DNA of 43,958 nt from Bacteroidales bacterium (lineage in GTDB: Bacteria > Bacteroidota > Bacteroidia > Bacteroidales > UBA932). Each line of letters starts with the position of its first letter. Within the stretch, counting starts at the first letter, position 1. Made by a program: the position numbers and the translations under genes. Under the pieces are notes generated by a model. It did not search any database. It was given only the letters and a program-made list of their open reading frames with translations, and was not told the DNA's origin. The stretch covers positions 1 through 43,958 of the forward strand of contig JAFYZX010000001.1 of NCBI GenBank assembly GCA_017548505.1, in the 5' to 3' direction. Of the stretch, positions 17,373 through 25,965 are shown piece by piece.

Positions 17373-18268
17373 TTCTTTTCCAGTTCGGCGATGGCTTTCT
17401 TGGCCAGAGGGGCATAGTATTCGTCTCCGGTCTTTTCAAGCAGCCTGTAGTATTTCAGGGCATTCGCCTTGTCATTCTTGCTCTGGTACAGATATGCGAT
17501 ATTGTTTATCACTACAGCGTCATCAGGTGCCATACTGTGAATATTCAAAAACTCTTTGAGGGCTCCGTCAAGATCTCCCCGGTCGTATGCGAAAATGGCC
17601 TTGTCGTTGAGGAAAACGATACTGTTCGGATAATATTGGAGCACCTTGTTAACCAAGGTTTCCGCATGTTCTTTTTCTCCAAGTTCATTAAAAAGATCAT
17701 TGAAATAATCCTGGAAGGAATCCAGCATAACTCCTTCTCCGTCATCAGTTTTCTCATCCAGAGTCCAAAGCCACTTGTTACCGTTTGCGCCGGATCTTTC
17801 AACCGTATTGCACAGGACGTTAACCATCTCACTGTAATTGCCGGTATCGTAAAGGACACTTGCCAGTCCGAACCTGAAGTCCAGCCTGTCAGGGAATTTG
17901 GCGATACCTTCTTCAAGAGTTGAAAGGGACTTTTGGAGCATTCCGGAATCATAGTCTATAGTGCTGTACATATAAATCTCGTTTCCTGAAGAATCCTTAG
18001 CCACAAAGAATTCTTCACCTTCAGGTTTTTCCTTAGACATAATCACAACCTCCTTCATTGCCTTACTGAGGTACAGGTTGGCGTAAACGGAGTAGAGTTC
18101 AGCGTCTTTCGGGTATAGCCTTTCCCAGTCTGCGATGATTTTTTCTCTCTGGACTGTGTCTTTGTCCTTGAAGCTCTTGGCCAGGCTGTCATACAGTTCT
18201 TTCCTGGTCTGGGAGAACGCGGTTATGCAGAACAGAGCTGCAACTGCGAGTAAAAATGCTCTTTTCAT
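17369..18268 (-). CDS. Exported TPR-repeat protein
   Basis: A 299-residue protein with a signal peptide (MKRAFLLAVAALFCITAFSQ) and tetratricopeptide repeats. The clearest are around residues 110-140 (LDFRFGLASVLYDTGNYSEM), 215-245 (IVFLNDKAIFAYDRGDLDGA) and 250-285 (AVVINNIAYLYQSKNDKANA). The region between (WTLDEKTDDGEGVMLDSFQD) has no repeat. Such proteins usually act as periplasmic scaffolds; no enzyme domain is present. It lies 2 bases after msrA, so the two share a transcript. Confidence 0.85.
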   Translation of the reverse strand: MKRAFLLAVAALFCITAFSQTRKELYDSLAKSFKDKDTVQREKIIADWERLYPKDAELYSVYANLYLSKAMKEVVIMSKEKPEGEEFFVAKDSSGNEIYMYSTIDYDSGMLQKSLSTLEEGIAKFPDRLDFRFGLASVLYDTGNYSEMVNVLCNTVERSGANGNKWLWTLDEKTDDGEGVMLDSFQDYFNDLFNELGEKEHAETLVNKVLQYYPNSIVFLNDKAIFAYDRGDLDGALKEFLNIHSMAPDDAVVINNIAYLYQSKNDKANALKYYRLLEKTGDEYYAPLAKKAIAELEKN

Positions 18269-18270
18269 AC

Positions 18271-18822
18271 CTATAGTTTTTTATTGTTGTCTGGTTTGTA
18301 GTTCTTTGCAAAACGGAACATTTCCAGTGGCAGGTGGCAGTAGCCGCCAGGATTCTTGTCCAGATATTCCTGATGATATTCTTCCGCCTTGAAGAAGTTT
18401 TTCAAAGGTAATAGTTCTACGGCAAACTTCCTTCCGCCTTCCTTCTCCAGAGAGTCATAGACAGGCTTGATGATGCTTAGTTCTTCAGGGTCTGTGTAAT
18501 AGATGCCGGTCCTGTATCTTGTCCCTTCATCGTGAGCCTGACGGTTAAAGGAATAGGGGTCTATAATCTTGAAATACAGCCTTATTAACTCTGAAAGAGA
18601 AATCTTTTCTTTGTCATAGACAACCTTTACAGTCTCGGCGAAACCAGTCCTGTCCGTATATACTTCCTTGTAAGAAGGGCCGTCGCCTTCCGGATTCCCG
18701 CAAAATTCTTCATTTCCGTTGGCATAGCCGGCCTCTGCAATCACTACGCCCTCAATCAGGGAGAAGAAATGCTCAACTCCCCAGAAGCAGCCTCCGGCCA
18801 GATAAATCTCTTTCTTTTCCAT
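18271..18822 (-). CDS. msrA: Peptide-methionine (S)-S-oxide reductase MsrA
   Basis: Repairs oxidised methionine in proteins and free methionine sulfoxide. The catalytic cysteine is C12 in the family signature GGCFWGVEHFF, followed by the usual EAGYANG, YKEVYTDRTGFAETVKVVYD, RQAHDEGTRYRTGIYYT and FFKAEEYHQEYL blocks. The later cysteine in NPGGYCHLPL is the likely resolving residue. At 183 aa it is a normal single-domain MsrA with no MsrB fusion. The product has no signal peptide, so it is cytoplasmic. First of a two-gene unit with the TPR protein. Confidence 0.96.
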   Translation of the reverse strand: MEKKEIYLAGGCFWGVEHFFSLIEGVVIAEAGYANGNEEFCGNPEGDGPSYKEVYTDRTGFAETVKVVYDKEKISLSELIRLYFKIIDPYSFNRQAHDEGTRYRTGIYYTDPEELSIIKPVYDSLEKEGGRKFAVELLPLKNFFKAEEYHQEYLDKNPGGYCHLPLEMFRFAKNYKPDNNKKL

Positions 18823-18839
18823 ACCCTGGTTGTTTAAGA

Positions 18840-18847
18840 CAAAGATA
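18840..18847 (-). promoter_or_regulatory. -7 box for msrA
   Basis: Minus-strand TATCTTTG followed by T, matching TAnnTTTGY, 18 bases upstream of the msrA start. It is divergent from the ackA box, with 13 bases between the two. Confidence 0.5.
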
Positions 18848-18860
18848 TCTCTATTTTTAT

Positions 18861-18868
18861 TAAATTTG
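18861..18868 (+). promoter_or_regulatory. -7 box for ackA
   Basis: Plus-strand TAAATTTG followed by T, matching TAnnTTTGY, 57 bases before the ackA start. The leader would be roughly 50 bases and is A+T rich. Confidence 0.5.
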
Positions 18869-18925
18869 TACGATTAAGGCACATAATCGCTGAGAATACA
18901 TTAATAAAACAATAACGTAATAAAT

Positions 18926-20134
18926 ATGATTATTCTGGTTTTAAACTGCGGAAGTTCTTCTATCAAGTACCAGGTGCTGGATATGAAGAGCGAAAGTGAA
19001 CATTCTCTGCTGGCCAAGGGTCTTGTAGAGAGGATAGGAATGGATGAAAGTGACATTACCCACTCGGTTCCCGGAGCCGACAAGTTCAAGGTGCACAAGA
19101 GGGTTGCAGACCATACGGAAGGCATCAAGGATGTGCTGGGACTTCTCGTGGATTCTGAGCACGGCGTTCTAAGGTCTCTGGACGAGATAGAGGCTGTAGG
19201 ACACAGGGTTGTTCACGGTGGAGAGTACTTCACTCAGAGCTGCATCATAGACCAGAGGGTAAAGGACGGAATAGAGAAATGCTCAGTTCTGGCACCTTTG
19301 CACAATCCTGCAGGACTTCTGGGAATCAATGCTGTAGAGAGCATCCTGCCTAAGGTTCCGCAAGTAGCCGTGTTCGATACCTCATTCCTTCAGACACTGC
19401 CTAACTACGCATACACTTACGGTCTTCCTTACGAGTATTACGAGAAGGACAAGATCCGCCGTTACGGATTCCACGGCACCAGCCACAGGTTTGTATCCAA
19501 GGTCGGAGCAGAGCTGGCCGGACTGGATTACCACGATTCCAAGATCATCACCTGCCACCTTGGGAACGGTAGCAGCGTTACGGCTGTAAAGAATGGAAGG
19601 GCTATTGATACGTCTCTGGGACTCAAGACTATAGACGGTCTTATCATGGGAACCAGATGCGGCTCTCTGGATCCGGGAGTTGTAACCTACATTATGAAGA
19701 AATACAACCTTACAGCAGACGAGATGGAAAACATCCTGACCAAGAAGAGCGGTTTTGCAGGGGTTTCCGGGGTGTCATCAGATGCAAGAGACCTGGAAGA
19801 GGCCTCGGCGAAGGGAGACAAGAGAGCAAAACTTACCCTGGAGATATTCCGTTACGGACTGCTGAAGTTCGTGGGAGCCTTCTCGGCTGCAATGGGTGGA
19901 GTTGACCTGATTGTCTTCACGGGAGGCATCGGGGAGAACGATCCTCTTACCAGAGCGTACATCGGCGAGAAATGCGCTTATCTGGGAATTGACTTTGACA
20001 GCGAGGTCAATGCCGGACTCAGGGGTAAGACCGCTATCCTTACAAAGAAGGATTCCAAGGTTAAGGTTGCCGTTGTCTGCACCAACGAGGAGCTGGTCAT
20101 CGCAACCGATACAATGAAACTTGTAAAAATGTAA
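18926..20134 (+). CDS. ackA: Acetate kinase
   Basis: Interconverts acetate plus ATP and acetyl phosphate plus ADP, giving ATP during fermentation. The 402-residue product has the ASKHA-fold signatures LNCGSSSIKYQ, VGHRVVHGGEY, YGFHGTSHRFVS, TCHLGNGSS and VFTGGIGEND. Length matches acetate kinase rather than the shorter butyrate kinases, though propionate or butyrate could also be substrates. It is followed after 21 bases by a phosphotransacylase of the Ptb-like type, giving an acyl-CoA to acyl-phosphate to acid plus ATP pathway. Confidence 0.96.
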   Translation: MIILVLNCGSSSIKYQVLDMKSESEHSLLAKGLVERIGMDESDITHSVPGADKFKVHKRVADHTEGIKDVLGLLVDSEHGVLRSLDEIEAVGHRVVHGGEYFTQSCIIDQRVKDGIEKCSVLAPLHNPAGLLGINAVESILPKVPQVAVFDTSFLQTLPNYAYTYGLPYEYYEKDKIRRYGFHGTSHRFVSKVGAELAGLDYHDSKIITCHLGNGSSVTAVKNGRAIDTSLGLKTIDGLIMGTRCGSLDPGVVTYIMKKYNLTADEMENILTKKSGFAGVSGVSSDARDLEEASAKGDKRAKLTLEIFRYGLLKFVGAFSAAMGGVDLIVFTGGIGENDPLTRAYIGEKCAYLGIDFDSEVNAGLRGKTAILTKKDSKVKVAVVCTNEELVIATDTMKLVKM

Positions 20135-20155
20135 CAAACAAAAACAGATACAATT

Positions 20156-21058
20156 ATGAAGACATTTGATGAAGTATATGAACTCCTTAAGTCAAAAACC
20201 GACAAGAGGAGACTGGCCGTAGCCTGGGGAGTGGATGACCACTCTGTTTGCGCTGCAAGCATGGCCATTGACGCAGGATTCTGCGAGGCAACCCTTTACG
20301 GAGACCGCAAGATGATAGAGGCTGTATGCGCAAAGGAAAACATCGATATCAACAAGTTCAGCATCATGGATATTACGGTAGAACTGAAGGCTATCCAGGC
20401 CGCAGTTACCGCCGTTCATAACGGAGAGGCAGACGTTCTGATGAAGGGCCTCTGCTCAACCGACAAGTATATGAGGGGAATCCTCAACAAGGAATGGGGA
20501 CTTCTGCCACCTAAAGCAGTTTTGAGCCACATTTCCGTGATGCAGCATCCTAACTATCCTAAGTTCCTGACCTTCGGCGATATGGCGGTTATTCCACTGC
20601 CTGATTTCAAGCAGAAGCAGGCAATTCTGAAGTATGTTGTAGGCGTTTGCCAGTCTCTGGGAGTGGAGAAGCCGAAGATTGCGATGATAGCTGCTACCGA
20701 GCAGATGCTTGACGGTATGCCGGCTTGCGTCGAGGCTGCAATGATTTCCAAGATGAGCGACCGCGGACAGGTTTATGGTCTGGTTGACGGCCCTCTGGCA
20801 CTGGACGTTGCACTCAGCAAGGAAGCCGCTGCAATCAAGAAGCTCAAGAGCGAGGTTGCAGGAGACGTGGACGGAATGGTATTCCCTAACATCGAGAGCG
20901 GAAACGTATTCTACAAGTCCAATACCCAGCTGGTTCCGGGAACAAGGACAGCAGCCTTCGTGGCTGGGGCAAGCGCTCCTTGCGTCCTTTCTTCCAGGGC
21001 AGACAGCATAGATACCAAGCTCAACTCCATAGCACTGGCCTGCCTGCAGGTAAAGTAG
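20156..21058 (+). CDS. ptb: Phosphate acyltransferase, phosphotransbutyrylase-like
   Basis: A 300-residue member of the PTA/PTB family, which swaps CoA for phosphate on short acyl groups. Its size and the blocks DVLMKGLCSTDKYMRGILN, LSHISVM and VDGPLALDVALSKEAA resemble phosphate butyryltransferases. The end VPGTRTAAFVAGASAPCVLSSRADS is also family-typical. It lacks the long extra N-terminal domain of large Pta proteins. Paired with the kinase upstream. Whether it prefers acetyl-, propionyl- or butyryl-CoA is not decided by the sequence, and the gene symbol reflects similarity only. Confidence 0.85.
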   Translation: MKTFDEVYELLKSKTDKRRLAVAWGVDDHSVCAASMAIDAGFCEATLYGDRKMIEAVCAKENIDINKFSIMDITVELKAIQAAVTAVHNGEADVLMKGLCSTDKYMRGILNKEWGLLPPKAVLSHISVMQHPNYPKFLTFGDMAVIPLPDFKQKQAILKYVVGVCQSLGVEKPKIAMIAATEQMLDGMPACVEAAMISKMSDRGQVYGLVDGPLALDVALSKEAAAIKKLKSEVAGDVDGMVFPNIESGNVFYKSNTQLVPGTRTAAFVAGASAPCVLSSRADSIDTKLNSIALACLQVK

Positions 21059-21062
21059 GGCT

Positions 21063-22193
21063 ATGAAGAGCTCCTGGATTATTATTGCTATCCTGGCTCT
21101 GGCTTCCTGCCGGGGCGGGGAAGGAAATGTTAACGGAGAGGCGGCTGCTGAAAATGCGGTCGCCTTTGCCGATTTCCTTGCTATCCAGGGGAATACCGTA
21201 AGGTCTTTCAACAGCTGGCAGGACAAGGGAGCAAAGAGTGAAACCTACCGCCTGGTACCAAGAGACTGCACAGGAATCCTTGCATCGGATCCTATGGCAA
21301 TAGGGGTCCCGCTCAGGAGCGTTATCTGCATGTCCACTACATATCTACCTCATATCAAGCTTCTTGGAGATGCTGATATTGTAAAGGGAGTCAGTGGAAC
21401 CAGGTTTATTTACGATAGCCTTTACTCAGCGATGGCGGAAGAGGGGCTAATCGCCGATGTGGGAGCGGAAACTTCTCCCGATTATGAAAAGATTCTTTTC
21501 CTGGACTGCGATGCTGTGCTTGCCTACGGCATTTCCGGCTCGGACAACAGTTACATTGACAAACTCAGGACTCTGGGGCGGAAGGTAATTGTAATCAACG
21601 ATTATCTGGAGCCTTCCGTAATGGGCAAACTGGAGTATATCAAGCTGTTCGGAAGCTTGCTGGGGAAAAGGGAGATGGCAGATTCCATCTTCCTGGCAAA
21701 GAAGCGGGAATACGAGTCCGCCAAGGACTGTTGCAGCAATGAAAACAAGACGCAAGTGCTTGTAAACCTGCCGTTCAAAGGCATCTGGTATGTTCCCGGA
21801 AAGGATAGCTATATGGCTGAACTTGTAAGGGATGCCGGAGGGCAAATCCTGGGTGCTGAAGAAGGAGAGAACCTTTCTTCCCAGAAGAGTTTCGAACAGA
21901 TGTACTCCCTTGCCAGTGATGCCGGCGTATGGATTCACCTTAACCAGGCTCTACGCAAATCTGACGTCTCTGCCGAAAATCCGATGTTCAGCAAGATTCC
22001 GGCGTTCAAAGAAGGGAATCTTTATAATAACAACAAGAGGGTTACTCCCGCCGGTGGAAGCGATTATTGGGAAAGCGGGGCTCTGTATCCGGATGAAATC
22101 CTGAAGGATATGATTCAGATATTCCATCCTCAAATCGCTGAGAAAAACTTCCCGGAAAGGGAACTTGTGTATTATATAAAGCTTGACAACTGA
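21063..22193 (+). CDS. Periplasmic-binding lipoprotein, BtuF/FecB class
   Basis: A 376-residue lipoprotein (lipobox LASC, lipidated Cys16) with the class III periplasmic-binding fold (Peripla_BP_2). The first lobe includes VICMSTTYLPHIKLLGDAD and VKGVSGTRFIYD. A long helix segment links the lobes (SVMGKLEYIKLFGSLLGKR), and the second lobe contains VLVNLPFKGIWYVPGKDSYM. Relatives bind cobalamin, haem or iron chelates and feed an ABC importer. No permease or ATPase gene is next to it here. It starts 4 bases after ptb, so it is in the same transcript although its job looks unrelated. Confidence 0.85.
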   Translation: MKSSWIIIAILALASCRGGEGNVNGEAAAENAVAFADFLAIQGNTVRSFNSWQDKGAKSETYRLVPRDCTGILASDPMAIGVPLRSVICMSTTYLPHIKLLGDADIVKGVSGTRFIYDSLYSAMAEEGLIADVGAETSPDYEKILFLDCDAVLAYGISGSDNSYIDKLRTLGRKVIVINDYLEPSVMGKLEYIKLFGSLLGKREMADSIFLAKKREYESAKDCCSNENKTQVLVNLPFKGIWYVPGKDSYMAELVRDAGGQILGAEEGENLSSQKSFEQMYSLASDAGVWIHLNQALRKSDVSAENPMFSKIPAFKEGNLYNNNKRVTPAGGSDYWESGALYPDEILKDMIQIFHPQIAEKNFPERELVYYIKLDN

Positions 22194-22194
22194 T

Positions 22195-23454
22195 ATGGTT
22201 TACGATCTTGCGATAGTAGGGGGAGGTGCTGCGGGCCTAATGGCAGCAGCCTGGATTACAGAGCAGTACAAGGATGCAGAATCTCGGCCATCTGTTGTGC
22301 TTCTGGAGAAGATGCCGCGCCCCGGACGCAAGATCAATATCACGGGAAAAGGGCGCTGCAACCTTACAAACGCCCGTATGTGGGATGAATTCGGAGTACA
22401 CATCCATCCAAATGCCCAATTCCTGAAAAACGCGTTCTACGGCTTTTCCTCTTCAGATACAATGGACTTTTTCAAGGCTCGTGGGCTGGACCTTGTAGTT
22501 GAAAGGGGGCAGAGAGTATATCCAAAGAGCATGAGGGCAATGGATGTCACCGATACCCTTGTGCGGACAATCACAAGAGGAGGCATAGTGGAAGTGCTTG
22601 CCGAGTGTCCTGTAGAAAGAATTGAAAAGAAGGAGGATTTTGAACTCTTTTGCCAGGATAGGAGGATTTCCTGCCGCAAACTTCTGATTACAACCGGAGG
22701 CCTGTCCTATCCTGCCACAGGAAGTTCAGGTGATGGCTATGGCTTTGCAAAGAGCCTGGGACACAGCATAGTGCAGCCACGTCCGTCTCTTACCGCCCTT
22801 GTGCCTGAGGGCTATGCTGATGGTGGCGGAATGAGCACCTACGGCAGATGGCTCTGTGGCCTGAGCCTCAAGAACGTGGCCATGAGTCTGGAGGTAGGGC
22901 AGGATATAGTCCAGGAGGAATTTGGAGACGCAGACTTTACAGATGGCGGAATTGAAGGTCCTCTGGGCTTCCGTCTTAGCCGCAAGGCTGTACAGGCTCT
23001 GGACAACGGCCAGAAGGTTTCCGTTCTGCTGGACCTGAAGCCGGCACTGTCTGATAGTCAGCTTGCCCAAAGGATAAAGAGAGAGGCCTCATCGGGGAAC
23101 AATACCTTAAAATATCTGCTCTCCAAACTGCTTCCAAGGCAGATGATTCCGGCATTCCTGCACCTTAACAAGGATATGGCGCAGATGGCTCCCGGAAAGG
23201 CTGCGGATAGGCTTCCGAATGCCCTCAAGCAGATGAGATTCAAGATTGTTTCATACGTTGGGTTTGAGAGATGCGTTGTAACAAACGGCGGAGTTTCCCT
23301 AAAGGAAGTATCCCAGAAGACAATGGAAAGCAAAATGGTTCCCGGTCTTTTCTTTGCCGGGGAACTTCTTGATCTGGATGGAGATACCGGTGGCTATAAC
23401 CTTCAGATAGCGTTTTCTACGGCAGTCCTTGCCGCAAGAAGCGCGCTTCTATGA
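22195..23454 (+). CDS. FAD-dependent oxidoreductase, HI0933/BaiN family
   Basis: A 419-residue flavoprotein. The dinucleotide-binding motif is DLAIVGGGAAGLMAA. The family block RKINITGKGRCNLTN, then TGGLSYPATGSSGDGY, VTNGGVSLKEV and the C-terminal FAD contact ELLDLDGDTGGYNLQIAFSTA are all present. The family has no firmly established general reaction (BaiN was proposed in bile-acid dehydroxylation). The start at 22195 overlaps nothing and follows the previous stop directly; a TTG at 22183 is an unlikely alternative. The stop overlaps the convergent gene's by 6 bases. Confidence 0.92.
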   Translation: MVYDLAIVGGGAAGLMAAAWITEQYKDAESRPSVVLLEKMPRPGRKINITGKGRCNLTNARMWDEFGVHIHPNAQFLKNAFYGFSSSDTMDFFKARGLDLVVERGQRVYPKSMRAMDVTDTLVRTITRGGIVEVLAECPVERIEKKEDFELFCQDRRISCRKLLITTGGLSYPATGSSGDGYGFAKSLGHSIVQPRPSLTALVPEGYADGGGMSTYGRWLCGLSLKNVAMSLEVGQDIVQEEFGDADFTDGGIEGPLGFRLSRKAVQALDNGQKVSVLLDLKPALSDSQLAQRIKREASSGNNTLKYLLSKLLPRQMIPAFLHLNKDMAQMAPGKAADRLPNALKQMRFKIVSYVGFERCVVTNGGVSLKEVSQKTMESKMVPGLFFAGELLDLDGDTGGYNLQIAFSTAVLAARSALL

Positions 23455-23937
23455 GATAATATCGATTTTGATTTGGTCGCAGGAAAGAGTCTGAGTTCTG
23501 TCAGGCTCGATTTCGTATGCGCCAATGTCCTCAAGTTCCAGTAGTACAAGGTCACCGCTTCTTAGCGTCATATACTCGGAAGCTCTCTGCAGCACCGTGT
23601 CAAACGCCTCGAATCCTTCATACGGGCCCTCGTCCCCGATAGAAGTGGCTTCAGACAGGAATATGCTGTTGTCCAGTGTGTTGCCTTCGTTGACATCGTA
23701 TGTGGAAAGATGCACTCCCCAGCCGCATGTTTTGTAGTGGCGGTGGGCAAATTCTTCCCGGATACATTTTCCTGCACGCTCAATTCTGACATAGGCAAAC
23801 CTGATGGCTCTTAAAGTCTCTATCCCGTCCGGCACCCAATACTTGAAGCAGCCGGAAGTGTCTTTTTCTCTTACGATTGCTGTATCCGGGCAGGTGTAGA
23901 AGTTGTCGCTCTGGTATGGGAAAATGAAGAGGTTCAT
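23449..23937 (-). CDS. Degenerate FAH-family-like protein, probably not catalytic
   Basis: A 162-residue protein with no clear catalytic motif. Its layout resembles a small fumarylacetoacetate hydrolase-family protein. A segment with VRIERAGKCIREEFAHRHY matches the family region VRI-R-GK-I-E-FAHRYY, a central stretch includes FLSEATSIGD, and the C-terminal part SGDLVLLELEDIGAYE sits where the family has its GD-containing strand. The paired metal-binding glutamates that normally precede that region (E-x-E) are missing; TLRAIRFAYV stands there. This is pattern memory, not an alignment, so the family link is tentative. Its start overlaps the exonuclease stop (ATGA), indicating coupling. Confidence 0.6.
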   Translation of the reverse strand: MNLFIFPYQSDNFYTCPDTAIVREKDTSGCFKYWVPDGIETLRAIRFAYVRIERAGKCIREEFAHRHYKTCGWGVHLSTYDVNEGNTLDNSIFLSEATSIGDEGPYEGFEAFDTVLQRASEYMTLRSGDLVLLELEDIGAYEIEPDRTQTLSCDQIKIDIIS

Positions 23938-24710
23938 TTCTTGTATTTTTCAGGATGAACCCGGATATCCCTCAGAACTCTCTTTGTGTATTCAGTGAAT
24001 TTTCCTCCTTCCATCCAGCTATAGTATCCCGGATCCTGCCTGAGTATATCAACAACGCTCTTGTCCTTGTATTTTCCGAATCCGAACACGGCATCTCCCT
24101 TGTCGTTGAGGATGATGGCTCCTGCAAGGTCGATGTTGCGGTTCTTTACCGAGAAATCAGCCAGGGCGTCAATGTCGTTCTGCAGTGTATCGCTGTATTT
24201 TTCCAGCTGAGCCTTGAGGACTTCCATAGTGGCAACCGTGTCCGCCTCGGCTCCGTGCGCCCCCTCCAACTCCTTGTGGCAGTAGAACTTGTAAGCGGCA
24301 GCCAGTGTTCTCGGCTCCATCTTGTGGTATATGTTCTGGACATCCACAAGGCGGTGGCGGCTAAAGTCAAAATCCACTCCGCACCTTAAAAACTCCTCGG
24401 CAAGAAGCGGGATGTCAAACTTTATGGAGTTGTAACCTGCTATATCGCAGCCTTCCAGCTGCTGTGCCAGGCTCTTGGCTATCTGCTTGAATGCAGGGCA
24501 GTCTTTCACGTCCTCGTCCGTTATGTGATGGATGGCTGTGGAGGCTTCAGGAATGTGCATTCCGGGATTGATCCTTCTGGTCTTGATATCAGTATGCCCG
24601 TCCGGATACAGTTTTACAAAGGAGATTTCTATAATCCTGTCTGTAGAAATATCCAAGCCGGTACTCTCTATATCAAAGAATACCAGGGGTCTTTTGAGTT
24701 TTATTTCCAT
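23934..24710 (-). CDS. DnaQ-like 3'-5' exonuclease (DEDDh)
   Basis: A 258-residue DEDDh exonuclease related to the proofreading subunit of DNA polymerase III. Exo I is VFFDIESTGLD, Exo II is IAGYNSIKFDIPLLAEE, and Exo III is GAHGAEADTVATMEVL with the His/Asp pair. After the nuclease domain (about residues 1-175) there is a C-terminal extension, FGFGKYKDKSVVDIL, resembling a DUF3820-type module seen after some such exonucleases. It is downstream of dnaN by 15 bases, so a replication role with the beta clamp is plausible. It overlaps the next gene by ATGA. Confidence 0.92.
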   Translation of the reverse strand: MEIKLKRPLVFFDIESTGLDISTDRIIEISFVKLYPDGHTDIKTRRINPGMHIPEASTAIHHITDEDVKDCPAFKQIAKSLAQQLEGCDIAGYNSIKFDIPLLAEEFLRCGVDFDFSRHRLVDVQNIYHKMEPRTLAAAYKFYCHKELEGAHGAEADTVATMEVLKAQLEKYSDTLQNDIDALADFSVKNRNIDLAGAIILNDKGDAVFGFGKYKDKSVVDILRQDPGYYSWMEGGKFTEYTKRVLRDIRVHPEKYKK

Positions 24711-24725
24711 GTTAGCAAGAGTCTG

Positions 24726-25844
24726 TTAGAGCCTCATCGGCATAAGCAGCGCGCAGATTTCCTGGTTAGGATCTGTCTGCTCCGCAGGTTGCATAAGGGC
24801 TGCCTTGGCAGGATCTGCCAGCTTGATGCAAATCTGGTCGTAAGGCAGGTTGGCCAGAATCTCGATCAGGAACTGGGACTTGAAGGCGATTCTCATAGGC
24901 TCTCCAACATAGTTGCAGCTTATGGTCTCCTTTGCACTCATAGAGAAGTCCAGATCCTGGGCGGTGATTTCCAGCCTTCCGTCTGCTACCTTGAAGACAA
25001 TCTGGCCGGTTGACTGGTTTGCGCATACTGCAACACGTCTGGTGGCGTTGAGGATGTCTGTCCTTGAGACGGTTATGATATTGTTGTTGTTCTTAGGAAT
25101 AACCTTGGTATAGTCTGGATATGTTCCCTCGATAAGGCGGCAGACTACCAGCTGCTGGTCGAACTTGAAGAAGGCGTTCTTCTTGTCGAAGCTTATGGAA
25201 ACGATCTCGTCTGAAAGCCTTGCCAAATTGTTCTTCAGAATGTTGGCCGGTTTCTTAGGCAGAACGAATGAGCTCTTAACTCCGGCAACGTCCTTTCTCT
25301 CGAAGCATACCAGCTTGTGGGCGTTTGAAGCCACGAAAGTGGTTGATTTCTCTCCGATATCGAAGAATACTCCGTTCATAACGGGGCGCAAAGGCTCTTC
25401 TGCCGTGGCGTAGATGGTTCCGTTGAGGGCCTCGCTGAGGACCTCTGCCGGAATATCAATCTTCTTCGGATCCATCAGAACCGGAAGCTGAGGATACTCG
25501 TCCGGAAGTATGCAAGGGATGCTTGCCGTACCGCTTGCCCAGGTGATGGTCAGGATGTTCTTTTCCTCGTTCGTCTGGAACTGTACCGGCTGTGTAGGCA
25601 GCTCCTTGAAGGAATTTGTGAGCAGAACTGCGGGAACAGCAATCTTTCCCTCTTCTCCCACGTCCTCGATGTTCATTATGGTCTTGAGTGTCGTTTCCTG
25701 GTCAGAACCGGTGATAGTCAGACTCTTGCCTTCCAGCTCAAGAAGGAAATCCTCGAGAATCGGAAGAGAGCTCTTAGGTGGAACTACCTTGGAAACAGAC
25801 AGTAAAGCCTGTAAAAAATCTGTGCTTGTTGCTGTAAACCTCAT
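24726..25844 (-). CDS. dnaN: DNA polymerase III beta subunit (sliding clamp)
   Basis: The ring-shaped processivity clamp of the replicase. The 372-residue product shows the three-domain pattern: MRFTATSTDFLQALLSVSKV, then LPILEDFLLELEGKSLTITGSD, a central domain with RPVMNGVFFDI, and a C-terminal domain ending EICALLMPMRL, which forms the peptide-binding pocket. Normal length. First gene of the dnaN, exonuclease, FAH-like unit. It is not adjacent to dnaA or recF in this window. Confidence 0.97.
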   Translation of the reverse strand: MRFTATSTDFLQALLSVSKVVPPKSSLPILEDFLLELEGKSLTITGSDQETTLKTIMNIEDVGEEGKIAVPAVLLTNSFKELPTQPVQFQTNEEKNILTITWASGTASIPCILPDEYPQLPVLMDPKKIDIPAEVLSEALNGTIYATAEEPLRPVMNGVFFDIGEKSTTFVASNAHKLVCFERKDVAGVKSSFVLPKKPANILKNNLARLSDEIVSISFDKKNAFFKFDQQLVVCRLIEGTYPDYTKVIPKNNNNIITVSRTDILNATRRVAVCANQSTGQIVFKVADGRLEITAQDLDFSMSAKETISCNYVGEPMRIAFKSQFLIEILANLPYDQICIKLADPAKAALMQPAEQTDPNQEICALLMPMRL

Positions 25845-25870
25845 ATCTGTCGTTTTAAATTATACTATTT

Positions 25871-25879
25871 GCAAATATA
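25871..25879 (-). promoter_or_regulatory. -7 box for dnaN
   Basis: Minus-strand TATATTTGC is a perfect TAnnTTTGY match, 26 bases upstream of dnaN. A TTGG lies about 21 bases further upstream, a weak match to the -33 TTTG. I found no comparable box for rpoD on the other strand. Confidence 0.55.
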
Positions 25880-25965
25880 AGAAAAAATCGGGTTTTGTAA
25901 CCAATACTTTTCGTAATTCGTATAATGCTTGCATTGATTGACAAATTTCAAATATCATTATTTAT

